Below, piece after piece: positions 7,172 through 13,307 of a DNA stretch of 13,307 nucleotides (position 1 is its first letter; every line of letters begins with the position of its first letter). The notes beneath the pieces were generated by a model, which saw nothing but the letters and a program-made list of their open reading frames with translations, had not been told where the DNA came from and ran no database searches. Source of the DNA: Bacillota bacterium (lineage in GTDB: Bacteria > Bacillota > Bacilli > Bacillales_B > DSM-18226); contig JAKACS010000021.1 in the NCBI GenBank assembly GCA_021821235.1, positions 1 through 13,307 on the forward strand. The letters are read 5' to 3'. Position numbers and translations under genes: made by a program.

Positions 7172-8449
7172 TTACAAAAAGAACGATATCGCCCCCGCGA
7201 CCCCTTCCTTAATTGTCCGCAAAAGATTTGGCTTATTTAGTTCTTCCAATGATAAGCGTTGGGAATCGCGAATGTCCTGTTGAATAATAGCCATCACCCG
7301 TTTTTGAAACGTTGGATCATAAATATAGCAATTGATTTCCTTGTTTAAAAAGAAACTTCTTTTGTCAAAGTTTGCTGTGCCAATTGCATATACCGCATCA
7401 TCGATTATGATGGTTTTTGCATGATAAAAACCATTTTTAAATTGGTAAACGGCCGCACCTTCGCGAAGCAGTTTGCGAAAATAACGGTATGAAGCTTCCT
7501 GAACAAGGATATGATCGGCTGTTGCCGGTACAATAACGGTTAGCTTCACGCCGCGGCGAAGAGCCTGTAACAGGCTGGAAAAAACATTTTTGCTTGGTAT
7601 AAAATAAGGTGTACCAATCATGATCGACTTCGTGGCTGAATGAATTTGCTCGATATACGTAGTCTCGAGCAAATTGGCTTCTGTTGCAAGCATCCGGTGG
7701 GCAACCAGGTGATGGCGATCCCCGGAAAAACGAACTTTCACCTCGGGCTGAATGGCCGATTCAGACGCAGCTTCAACCGCGTAGCTGTCTTCCTGCGGTG
7801 GCATTACGCCCGTTTCATTAAGAAACTTCTTCGGCGCCTCCACCTGCCAGTCATGCAAAAACACCTGCTGTAAAAAATGCACGCTTTCGCCGGTTATTTT
7901 TAAATGGTAATCGCGCCACGGGCTTAGCTTTGGATCAAACCCGAGGTACTCTTTCCCAATATTAAAGCCGCCCAAATAACCGATTTTCCCATCGATAACC
8001 GTGATTTTCCGATGATTGCGCACCTGTGAGCTGTAAAAAAGAAACGGGAATTTCAACCGGCTGCTGTATTGAAACACGACCCCGGCATTCTTCAGATCAG
8101 CCGCCAGCTTTTTTGAAAACTTTAAGCTGCCGAATTGATCAAGCAGAAGGCGGACTTGCACCCCTTCATTTGCTTTGGTTTTTAACAGCGATAAAAATTC
8201 TTGGCTGAAGGCATCATTGCGGACAATATAAAAGACAATGTCGATGTTTTTCTTCGCCTGTTCAAGACTGTGAAAATAATCCGTAAACAGCTCCTTGCCA
8301 TGGGCAAAAATGTCAAAGCTGCCTACGAGAATAGGCGATTCCATTTTTTTAGCAAACATCAGATGCTTTTTTCGGCCAAAATGATAATCGAAAAAAAGCC
8401 AAATAAAAAGGAATAAGATGAATAGGATGATAAAGAGTGCAATTGTCAC
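7172..8449 (-). CDS. ywjE: Cardiolipin synthase-like phospholipase D protein, YwjE type
   Basis: Phospholipase D superfamily protein of the cardiolipin synthase branch, which joins phosphatidylglycerol molecules into cardiolipin at the membrane. The 425-residue product has one N-terminal membrane segment (about 3-22) and two HKD motifs. The first has His146, Lys148 and Asp153 in HRKITVIDGKIGYLGGFN; the second has His343, Lys345 and Asp350 in HAKTIIIDDAVYAIGTANFD. It resembles B. subtilis YwjE more than the longer two-span ClsA-type enzymes, and ywjE also neighbours fadF (ywjF) in B. subtilis. A TTG at 8464 is in frame but lacks a ribosome binding site. The GTG at 8449 has GGAGAGG (8462-8456) 6 nt upstream and is chosen. 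Substrate specificity within the family is inferred. No convincing promoter was found upstream. Confidence 0.88.
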   Translation of the reverse strand: MTIALFIILFILFLFIWLFFDYHFGRKKHLMFAKKMESPILVGSFDIFAHGKELFTDYFHSLEQAKKNIDIVFYIVRNDAFSQEFLSLLKTKANEGVQVRLLLDQFGSLKFSKKLAADLKNAGVVFQYSSRLKFPFLFYSSQVRNHRKITVIDGKIGYLGGFNIGKEYLGFDPKLSPWRDYHLKITGESVHFLQQVFLHDWQVEAPKKFLNETGVMPPQEDSYAVEAASESAIQPEVKVRFSGDRHHLVAHRMLATEANLLETTYIEQIHSATKSIMIGTPYFIPSKNVFSSLLQALRRGVKLTVIVPATADHILVQEASYRYFRKLLREGAAVYQFKNGFYHAKTIIIDDAVYAIGTANFDKRSFFLNKEINCYIYDPTFQKRVMAIIQQDIRDSQRLSLEELNKPNLLRTIKEGVAGAISFFL

Positions 8450-8532
8450 AAAAATCCTCTCCAATTCATGTTTATCTTATGTTTTCCGAACGAAGCCATT
8501 CCTATTAATTGTTTAAAACGGACAGAAAAAGA

Positions 8533-8560
8533 TTGACTGAATGTTCATTCATAATATAAT
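8533..8560 (+). promoter_or_regulatory. Sigma-A promoter of fadF
   Basis: TTGACT (8533-8538) and a perfect TATAAT (8555-8560) are 16 nt apart. The predicted start is near 8567, leaving a leader of about 78 nt before the fadF ATG. The FadR-like operator at 8534-8551 covers the -35 box and most of the spacer, the classical position for a repressor that blocks RNA polymerase. Confidence 0.65.
8534..8551. promoter_or_regulatory. FadR-like operator in front of fadF
   Basis: TGACTGAATGTTCATTCA matches 16 of 18 positions of the B. subtilis FadR consensus as I remember it (TGAATGAMTANTCATTCA). FadR is a TetR-family repressor of beta-oxidation genes released by long-chain acyl-CoA, and fadF belongs to its regulon in B. 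subtilis. A second site at 10867-10884 is 15/18 identical to this one when read in reverse complement. Confidence 0.65.
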
Positions 8561-8644
8561 AGGATTAGAGTTAATAAATTCAGAAAATTTTACTGTTTCA
8601 CAATTTTCAATTGACGGGCAAAAACAGGGAAAGGGGCAAAGGGA

Positions 8645-10738
8645 ATGAATGGTCTATTATGGATCAATTTGATTGCGTTTTTAATTGTAACCGCTTACGC
8701 AATTGGTCTATTTGTTTATGTAGTAAAGACGAGGATCCAATACATCAAGTTGGGCAAGAAAACAGAATTTGACAACAATGTAAAAGAACGTTTGCAAAAA
8801 ATTTGGGTAAATGTTTTCGGGCAAAAAAAGCTGCTAAAGGATAAAAAAAGCGGCGCGATTCACGTTGTATTTTTCTATGGATTTTTACTTGTCCAATTTG
8901 GCACGATCGATTTGATTTGGAAAGGGATCAACCCCAGCTCGCATCTGCCGCTTGGACCGCTGTACCCTGGCTTTACTTTTTTTCAAGAAATCGTTACCTT
9001 GCTGATTCTACTTGCAGTGGTGTGGGCTTTTTACCGTCGTTATATTGAAAAGCTCGTTCGCTTAAAACGAAATTTCAAATCCGGACTTGTGTTGATTTTT
9101 ATTGGTGGATTGATGCTATCGGTGCTTCTTGGAAATGGAATGGGAATCATTTGGCACGGGGAGGAGCCTAGTTGGAGTGAACCAGTCGCTTCGCTGATCG
9201 CAATAGCATTCTCGCCGATTGGCACAACAGCAGCCATCGTCGTCTTCTATATCGCCTGGTGGATGCATTTATTGTTCCTGCTCGCCTTCCTTGTTTATGT
9301 GCCGCAGTCGAAACACGCTCATTTACTTGCCGGGCCGGCAAACGTCTATCTTAACCGGCTAGAGAAACCGGGCAAATTAACAAAAATTGATTTCGAAGAC
9401 GAAACCCAGGAATCGTTTGGGGTTGGAAAAATTGAAGACTTTACACAGCTGCAGCTGGTTGATTTGTATGCCTGTGTGGAATGCGGCCGCTGTACAAATA
9501 TGTGTCCGGCAACAGGAACAGGTAAAATGCTGTCGCCAATGGATTTGATGCTAAAGCTGCGCGATCATTTGACCAATTACGGCGCAGTGGTAACTTCGAA
9601 GCAGCCGTGGGTGCCGGCATTTGCCTTCGCCCATACAAAAGGCAACCAATTGGCGCTTGCAGCGGCCAGCAGGGGTGCAAAAGAAGCGGCTGCAACTTTG
9701 TCCTATCATCCAAGCTTAATCGGCGATGTGATCACCGAAGAGGAAATTTGGGCGTGCACGACATGCCGCAATTGTGAAGACCAATGCCCGGTAATGAATG
9801 AGCACGTAGAAAAAATTATCGATCTCAGACGTTATCTCGTTTTAACCGAAGGAAAAATGGACGCCGATGCCCAGCGTGCAATACAGAACATTGAGCGGCA
9901 GGGAAATCCGTGGGGCTTAAACCGCAAGGCGCGGGAAGAGTGGCGCGAAGTCCGTGATGATGTCCATGTGCCGACAGTCAAAGAAATGAACAAGAAAGGT
10001 GAAGAATTCGAATACCTTTTCTGGGTCGGCTCAATGGGTTCCTATGATAACCGTAGCCAGAAAATTGCCCTCTCCTTAGCAAAATTGCTAAATGAGGCAG
10101 GCGTGAAATTTGCCATCCTTGGCAATAAAGAGAAAAACTCCGGCGACACCGCGCGCCGGCTTGGCAATGAATTTTTATTCCAAGAGCTTGCGACAAAGAA
10201 TATCGAAGAATTAGAAAAGAACGAAGTGAAAAAGATCGTTACGATCGATCCGCATGCCTATAACACGTTCAAAAATGAATACCCCGACTTCGGTTTGAAT
10301 ACGGAAGTATACCATCATACCGAATTGCTGGCAAAGCTTTTGAAAGAAGGACGGCTTGTGCCGAAGTACGAAGTGAATGAAACGATTACGTTCCATGATT
10401 CATGTTATCTCGGCCGGTATAACGGTGTGTATGACCAGCCGCGGGATATTTTGAAAGCGATCCCCGGTGTCAAACTGGTAGAAATGGAACGAAACCGCGA
10501 GACAGCGATGTGCTGTGGTGCTGGCGGCGGGTTGATGTGGATGGAAGAAGATACGGGCCATCGCATCAATATTGCCCGAACGGAGCAGGCACTGGCAGTG
10601 AACCCAACGGTGATCAGCTCTGCCTGCCCGTATTGCCTAACAATGCTCTCAGACGGTACGAAGGCAAAAGAAGTGGAAGAACAAGTCCGTACTTATGACG
10701 TTGCCGAGCTATTGGAAAAAGCAGTCTGTGGACAATGA
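8645..10738 (+). CDS. fadF: FadF-type membrane iron-sulfur oxidoreductase (beta-oxidation electron transfer)
   Basis: A 697-residue membrane protein with about five to six N-terminal spans (roughly 5-27, 72-92, 112-130, 145-165, 182-220), resembling heme-b quinone-reducing subunits, with His73, His208 and His223 in or near spans. Two 4Fe-4S motifs follow: Cys277/280/283/287 (ACVECGRCTNMCP) and Cys371/374/377/381 (ACTTCRNCEDQCP). The C-terminal half has two CCG-type domains. The second is intact (Cys587, CCG at 623-625, Cys661 and Cys664), while the first has none of the expected cysteines. Related EtfD/FadF proteins pass electrons from acyl-CoA dehydrogenase and ETF to quinone; that role is inferred here. 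The ATG has AAGGGG at 8631-8636, 8 nt upstream. It is a single-gene unit closed by a terminator. Confidence 0.9.
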   Translation: MNGLLWINLIAFLIVTAYAIGLFVYVVKTRIQYIKLGKKTEFDNNVKERLQKIWVNVFGQKKLLKDKKSGAIHVVFFYGFLLVQFGTIDLIWKGINPSSHLPLGPLYPGFTFFQEIVTLLILLAVVWAFYRRYIEKLVRLKRNFKSGLVLIFIGGLMLSVLLGNGMGIIWHGEEPSWSEPVASLIAIAFSPIGTTAAIVVFYIAWWMHLLFLLAFLVYVPQSKHAHLLAGPANVYLNRLEKPGKLTKIDFEDETQESFGVGKIEDFTQLQLVDLYACVECGRCTNMCPATGTGKMLSPMDLMLKLRDHLTNYGAVVTSKQPWVPAFAFAHTKGNQLALAAASRGAKEAAATLSYHPSLIGDVITEEEIWACTTCRNCEDQCPVMNEHVEKIIDLRRYLVLTEGKMDADAQRAIQNIERQGNPWGLNRKAREEWREVRDDVHVPTVKEMNKKGEEFEYLFWVGSMGSYDNRSQKIALSLAKLLNEAGVKFAILGNKEKNSGDTARRLGNEFLFQELATKNIEELEKNEVKKIVTIDPHAYNTFKNEYPDFGLNTEVYHHTELLAKLLKEGRLVPKYEVNETITFHDSCYLGRYNGVYDQPRDILKAIPGVKLVEMERNRETAMCCGAGGGLMWMEEDTGHRINIARTEQALAVNPTVISSACPYCLTMLSDGTKAKEVEEQVRTYDVAELLEKAVCGQ
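8686..8699. promoter_or_regulatory. Candidate cre (CcpA) site inside the start of fadF
   Basis: TGTAACCGCTTACG is a near-palindrome around a central CG, with TGTAA and TTACG as arms. It differs from the degenerate cre consensus TGWAARCGYTWNCW at two positions. It lies about 40 nt into the fadF coding region and 120 nt after the predicted transcription start, where CcpA can act as a roadblock. Codon choice alone could produce it, so this is tentative. Confidence 0.3.
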
Positions 10739-10752
10739 GTGTTTTAAGCAAA

Positions 10753-10827
10753 AGGAGAAGTTGAACTACTGAGTTCATAAAAATTTTACGAATTTTGTGT
10801 AACATATTTCAACTTCTCCTCTTTTTT
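10753..10827 (+). terminator. Long-loop terminator after fadF
   Basis: The arms AGGAGAAGTTGAA (10753-10765) and TTCAACTTCTCCT (10808-10820) are perfectly complementary over 13 bp and are followed by CTTTTTT (10821-10827). The 42-nt loop is unusually long and contains a smaller inverted repeat (AAAATT and AATTTT around TTACG), so the whole may fold as a stacked two-part hairpin. It starts 14 nt after the fadF stop and separates fadF from the thiolase gene. Confidence 0.75.
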
Positions 10828-10836
10828 CGATAAAAT
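10808..10836 (+). promoter_or_regulatory. Weak candidate promoter of the thiolase gene
   Basis: TAAAAT (10831-10836) is a fair -10 box with a start near 10843. The best-spaced -35 (TTCAAC, 10808-10813, 17 nt away) matches only half the consensus and lies in the arm of the preceding terminator. It is suggested because the cre-like and FadR-like sites lie just downstream of the predicted start. No better promoter was seen between the terminator and the thiolase ATG. Confidence 0.25.
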
Positions 10837-10847
10837 AAGATTGGTAA

Positions 10848-10861
10848 TTAAAGCGCTTTCA
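10848..10861. promoter_or_regulatory. Candidate cre (CcpA) site before the thiolase gene
   Basis: TTAAAGCGCTTTCA matches 13 of 14 positions of the degenerate cre consensus TGWAARCGYTWNCW, with the palindromic core AAAGCGCTTT. It lies 6 nt before the FadR-like operator and just downstream of the weak promoter. Its non-coding position makes it a better candidate than the one inside fadF. It would tie short-chain acyl-CoA degradation to carbon catabolite repression. Confidence 0.5.
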
Positions 10862-10866
10862 AAATT

Positions 10867-10884
10867 TGAGTGAGCGTTCAGTCA
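10867..10884. promoter_or_regulatory. FadR-like operator in front of the thiolase gene
   Basis: TGAGTGAGCGTTCAGTCA is an imperfect palindrome (7 of 9 paired positions). Its reverse complement agrees with the fadF site at 15 of 18 positions, all three differences being C/T. It lies 45 nt before the ATG of the thiolase gene in the likely leader. Direct agreement with the B. subtilis FadR consensus is weaker (13/18), so the similarity between the two sites in this window is the main support. Confidence 0.5.
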
Positions 10885-10928
10885 AAAGGGGATTGGCGAA
10901 CTGCTTGAAACAAAGGGGAGAAGAAAGG

Positions 10929-12116
10929 ATGAACAGAACGGTTATTTTAAGCGGGGTAAGAACGCCTTTTGGAAAATTAGGGGGTGCGCTTAGCAGCTTA
11001 ACGGCCTCTGAGCTCGGAGGAATTGTCGTTAAAGAAGCATTGAATCGTGCTCAAGTCAGTGGGGATCAAGTTGAGGAAGTGATTCTTGGATCGGTTTTGC
11101 AAGGAGGGCAAGGGCAGATTCCATCGCGGCAAGCGGCAAGAAATGCAGGACTGCCGTGGGAAGTGAAAACGGAAACGATTAATAAAGTGTGTGCTTCTGG
11201 AATGCGCAGTGTGACGCTTGCAGATCAACTTATTCGTTGTGGCGATGAAGAAGTGATTGTCGCTGGCGGAATGGAGTCGATGAGCAATGCGCCCTATTTA
11301 CTGCCAAAAGCAAGATGGGGCTTGCGAATGGGCGATTCATCGGTAAAAGATATGATGATTTCCGACGGGCTTACATGTAGTTTTACAGGCGTTCATATGG
11401 GGAGTTATGGAAGTTTAACTGCCAAAGAAATGGAGATCTCAAGACAGGAGCAGGATGAGTGGGCATTGCGCAGCCATGAGCGGGCAATTGCGGCAATCGA
11501 ATCAGGAAAATTTGCGGAAGAAATTGTTCCTGTCGTAATGAAGGGAAAAAAGGGGACATCAATCGTTGTCGAGCATGATGAAGCTCCGAGATCGGATACC
11601 TCACTTGAGCGGCTGGCTAAATTGGCGCCTGTATTTAACCCGGTTGGCACGATTACAGCGGGAAATGCTCCTAGTGTGAATGATGGTGCAGCCGCATTAG
11701 TGCTGATGAGTGAAGCGCGTGCGGCAAACGAAGGCAGAATACCAGAAGCCATCGTTGTTGCCCATGCCGCGGTGGCGGTGGAAGCAAAGGATTTCCCGAA
11801 AACGCCAGGACTTGTCATTAACAAGCTTTTGAAAAAAACCGGAAAAAGCCTTGCTGAAATTGATTTAGTTGAAATCAATGAGGCGTTTGCCGCGGTAGCG
11901 TTAGCGAGTATAAAAATTGCTGGCTTGGATTCAGGAAAAGTGAATGTAAATGGCGGTGCCGTTGCCTTAGGCCATCCGATCGGGGCAAGCGGAGCGCGGA
12001 TTATTATTACCTTGATGCATGAACTGAAACGCCGCGGCGGCGGTATCGGGATTGCCGCGATTTGCAGTGGCGGCGGGCAAGGCGATGCGGTAATGATCGA
12101 AGTGGCGAAACGATAA
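10929..12116 (+). CDS. Acetyl-CoA C-acetyltransferase (thiolase)
   Basis: Thiolase-family enzyme interconverting acetoacetyl-CoA (or another 3-ketoacyl-CoA) plus CoA and acetyl-CoA. The 395-residue protein is full length. The nucleophile Cys88 is in [13 protein letters not shown] is at 317-320, His349 is in [17 protein letters not shown] and the second catalytic Cys379 is in [10 protein letters not shown]. The frame is open from a TTG at 10866, but that overlaps the operator. The ATG at 10929 has AAGGGGAG 8 nt upstream and gives the usual family length. The next gene in the same direction is a 3-hydroxybutyryl-CoA dehydrogenase, which makes the thiolase substrate, so a short-chain degradative role (MmgA/AtoB/ThlA type) is likely. 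Sequence alone cannot exclude a biosynthetic direction or longer-chain substrates. Confidence 0.92.
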   Translation: MNRTVILSGVRTPFGKLGGALSSLTASELGGIVVKEALNRAQVSGDQVEEVILGSVLQGGQGQIPSRQAARNAGLPWEVKTETINKVCASGMRSVTLADQLIRCGDEEVIVAGGMESMSNAPYLLPKARWGLRMGDSSVKDMMISDGLTCSFTGVHMGSYGSLTAKEMEISRQEQDEWALRSHERAIAAIESGKFAEEIVPVVMKGKKGTSIVVEHDEAPRSDTSLERLAKLAPVFNPVGTITAGNAPSVNDGAAALVLMSEARAANEGRIPEAIVVAHAAVAVEAKDFPKTPGLVINKLLKKTGKSLAEIDLVEINEAFAAVALASIKIAGLDSGKVNVNGGAVALGHPIGASGARIIITLMHELKRRGGGIGIAAICSGGGQGDAVMIEVAKR

Positions 12117-12183
12117 TGTTTGTTTTGGTTAAGATAGCTGCATTGCCCAGTGAGTGGAAAAACCGAATCGACTTAACTCAGTT

Positions 12184-12337
12184 GTAAAGCGGCGAATTAC
12201 GCACTGATCTCCTAACAAAAGGGAAAAGCGGTCGTAAAAAGCGGCGAATCGCGCACTGATCTCCTAACAAAAGGGAAAAGCGGTCGTAAAAAGCAGCGAA
12301 TCGCGCGCCAATCTCCTAACAAAAGGGAAAAGCGGTC
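12184..12337 (+). repeat. 52-bp tandem repeat, three copies plus a partial fourth
   Basis: Copies lie at 12184-12233 (50 bp, two A missing), 12234-12285 and 12286-12337 (52 bp each). A degenerate fourth begins at 12338 with GTGAAAAGCG. Copies 1 and 2 differ by two substitutions and the 2-nt gap; copies 2 and 3 differ at four positions. All these substitutions are transitions. The segment from ATCTCCTAACAAAAGG through GGAAAAGCGGTCGT is identical in all three. The unit is not a multiple of 3 and carries TAA, so it is not coding. It fills most of the 284-nt gap between thiolase and dehydrogenase; the first 67 nt of the gap (12117-12183) hold nothing recognisable. Confidence 0.9.
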
Positions 12338-12349
12338 GTGAAAAGCGCC

Positions 12350-12370
12350 GTGTCAGTTGATGACACTTTT
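12350..12370 (+). other. Small hairpin upstream of hbd
   Basis: GTGTCA (12350-12355) and TGACAC (12361-12366) form a 6-bp stem with a 5-nt loop (GTTGA), followed by TTTTG. It lies 20 nt before the hbd ribosome binding site. It is too short to be a confident terminator. It could be a weak attenuator, an RNA-processing or stabilising hairpin, a protein-binding palindrome, or chance. Confidence 0.35.
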
Positions 12371-12400
12371 GAATTAGCAACTAAACGAGGAGTGAAGAAC

Positions 12401-13252
12401 GTGAAAATCGGAAAAGTAATGGTTATTGGTGCCGGACAAATGGGATCAGGCATTGCCCAGGTTTGTGCCGCCGCAGGCTATCAAGTATTTTTACATGACT
12501 TGAAACCCGAATTCATTGAGCGCGGACTCAGCGGAATCAACAAAAATTTATCACGCCAGATGGAGAAGGAAAGAATAACTGCGGAGCAAAAGCAGGCGAT
12601 AATGGAACGGATCACACCATCATCAACCCTAAACGATGCAGCCCAGGCAGATCTCGTCATTGAAGCCGCGGTTGAAAATATGGAGATTAAGACGAATATT
12701 TTTTCCCAACTTGATGAAATTGCACCGGAACATGCTATTTTGGCAAGTAATACGTCATCGCTGCCGATTACGGAAATAGCCGCTGCCACAAAGCGGCCGG
12801 AAAAAGTAATTGGCATGCATTTTATGAATCCGGTACCAGTCATGAAGCTTGTCGAAATCATCCGCGGGCTGGCAACAGGGGAGGAAGTCTACACTGCAAT
12901 AAAAGAAATGACAGAAACCTTGAAAAAAGTGCCGGTAGAAGTCAATGATTTTCCTGGCTTTGTCTCCAATCGGGTGCTCATGCCGATGATCAATGAGGCC
13001 ATTTATACACTGTACGAAGGTGTAGCCAACAAGGAAGCAATCGATGAGGTCATGAAGCTTGGCATGAACCACCCAATGGGGCCGCTGACATTGGCTGATT
13101 TTATCGGCCTTGATACGTGTTTGTATATTATGGAAACGCTTCACGAAGGGTTTGGCGATGATAAATATCGCCCGTGTCCGCTGCTTAGAAAATATGTAAA
13201 AGCTGGTTGGCTAGGCCGGAAAACGGGCCGCGGTTTTTACAACTATCAATAA
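12401..13252 (+). CDS. 3-hydroxybutyryl-CoA dehydrogenase
   Basis: NAD(P)-dependent oxidoreductase interconverting 3-hydroxybutyryl-CoA and acetoacetyl-CoA, the step just before thiolase in degradation. The 283-residue protein has the standard two-domain form: an N-terminal Rossmann fold with [10 protein letters not shown] at 10-19, then the catalytic positions NTSS at 117-120, His140 in IGMHFMNP, Glu152 in KLVEII and Asn190 in FPGFVSNR. The C-terminal helical domain has [18 protein letters not shown] and ends in the typical [13 protein letters not shown]. An in-frame GTG at 12338 would add 21 residues reading from the degenerate repeat copy. The GTG at 12401 is preferred because GAGGAG (12387-12392) lies 8 nt upstream and the Rossmann motif then begins at the normal place. 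Orthologues are called hbd, paaH or mmgB. The 55 nt that follow show no gene start. Confidence 0.93.
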   Translation: MKIGKVMVIGAGQMGSGIAQVCAAAGYQVFLHDLKPEFIERGLSGINKNLSRQMEKERITAEQKQAIMERITPSSTLNDAAQADLVIEAAVENMEIKTNIFSQLDEIAPEHAILASNTSSLPITEIAAATKRPEKVIGMHFMNPVPVMKLVEIIRGLATGEEVYTAIKEMTETLKKVPVEVNDFPGFVSNRVLMPMINEAIYTLYEGVANKEAIDEVMKLGMNHPMGPLTLADFIGLDTCLYIMETLHEGFGDDKYRPCPLLRKYVKAGWLGRKTGRGFYNYQ

Positions 13253-13307
13253 ATAAGCTGCCTTCTCGAGTTGCAGCGGATTGGATCCAACGTTTTAACA
13301 GTATGGG

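Noticed and set aside
10866..10928. N-terminal extension of the thiolase from a TTG at 10866
   Set aside because: The TTG lies in the operator-like palindrome, has no ribosome binding site, and would add 21 residues before the conserved [13 protein letters not shown] start.
12184..12349. CRISPR array
   Set aside because: The 52-bp units are directly adjacent and similar over their whole length, with no unique spacers, and there are no cas genes nearby.
12338..12400. N-terminal extension of hbd from the GTG at 12338
   Set aside because: It would translate the degenerate repeat and hairpin, while GAGGAG sits 8 nt before the GTG at 12401, which places the Rossmann motif correctly.
13256..13278. 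Terminator after hbd (CTGC and GCAG arms)
   Set aside because: Only 4 bp of stem and no T-run follow, so transcription may well continue into a gene beyond the window.
13281..13290. Palindrome TTGGATCCAA after hbd
   Set aside because: A single 10-bp palindrome around a restriction-site-like core with no T-run or promoter context; probably chance.

Overview
The window is an ordinary chromosomal segment of a low-to-mid GC endospore-forming Firmicute of the Bacillaceae. The evidence is the close match in gene order and protein sequence to the Bacillus subtilis ywhC-ywhD-pbpG-speE-speB-ywiB-argS and ywjE-fadF neighbourhoods, the strong GGAGG-type ribosome binding sites, the use of GTG and TTG starts, and the rho-independent terminators. 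These identifications are recognition from memory of family sequences; no database was searched. I did not see a phage, IS element, CRISPR array, toxin-antitoxin pair, defence island, tRNA or rRNA.

Layout. 1-672 (+): the tail of a YwhC-like membrane metalloprotease, then ywhD. 752-2818 (-): pbpG, a class A penicillin-binding protein, converging on ywhD across a shared terminator and diverging from speE. 3029-4784 (+): speE-speB, polyamine synthesis, with a sigma-A promoter in front and a terminator behind. 4877-6978 (+): ywiB-argS, overlapping by 4 nt, with their own promoter and a strong palindromic terminator. 7013-7171: a gene-free stretch with an imperfect 30-bp direct repeat. 7172-8449 (-): ywjE, a cardiolipin-synthase-type phospholipase D protein. 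8645-10738 (+): fadF, a membrane iron-sulfur oxidoreductase. 10929-13252 (+): an acetyl-CoA acetyltransferase (thiolase) and a 3-hydroxybutyryl-CoA dehydrogenase, separated by a 284-nt gap that holds a 52-bp tandem repeat.

How the genes fit together. The left half is housekeeping: cell wall, polyamines and arginyl-tRNA. The right part is a fatty-acid or short-chain acyl-CoA degradation block. The dehydrogenase and thiolase catalyse the last two steps of a beta-oxidation turn. FadF-type proteins are thought to pass electrons from acyl-CoA dehydrogenase and ETF to the quinone pool. Both fadF and the thiolase gene carry a near-palindromic 18-bp site resembling the Bacillus FadR operator, the two sites being 15/18 identical to each other in opposite orientation. 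Both also have a candidate CcpA cre sequence nearby. The simplest reading is a regulon repressed when long-chain acyl-CoA is absent and perhaps also by preferred sugars.

The most unusual items are the 52-bp tandem repeat between thiolase and dehydrogenase, with a possibly related repeat after argS, and the loss of every cysteine in the first CCG domain of FadF. None amounts to an undescribed system.
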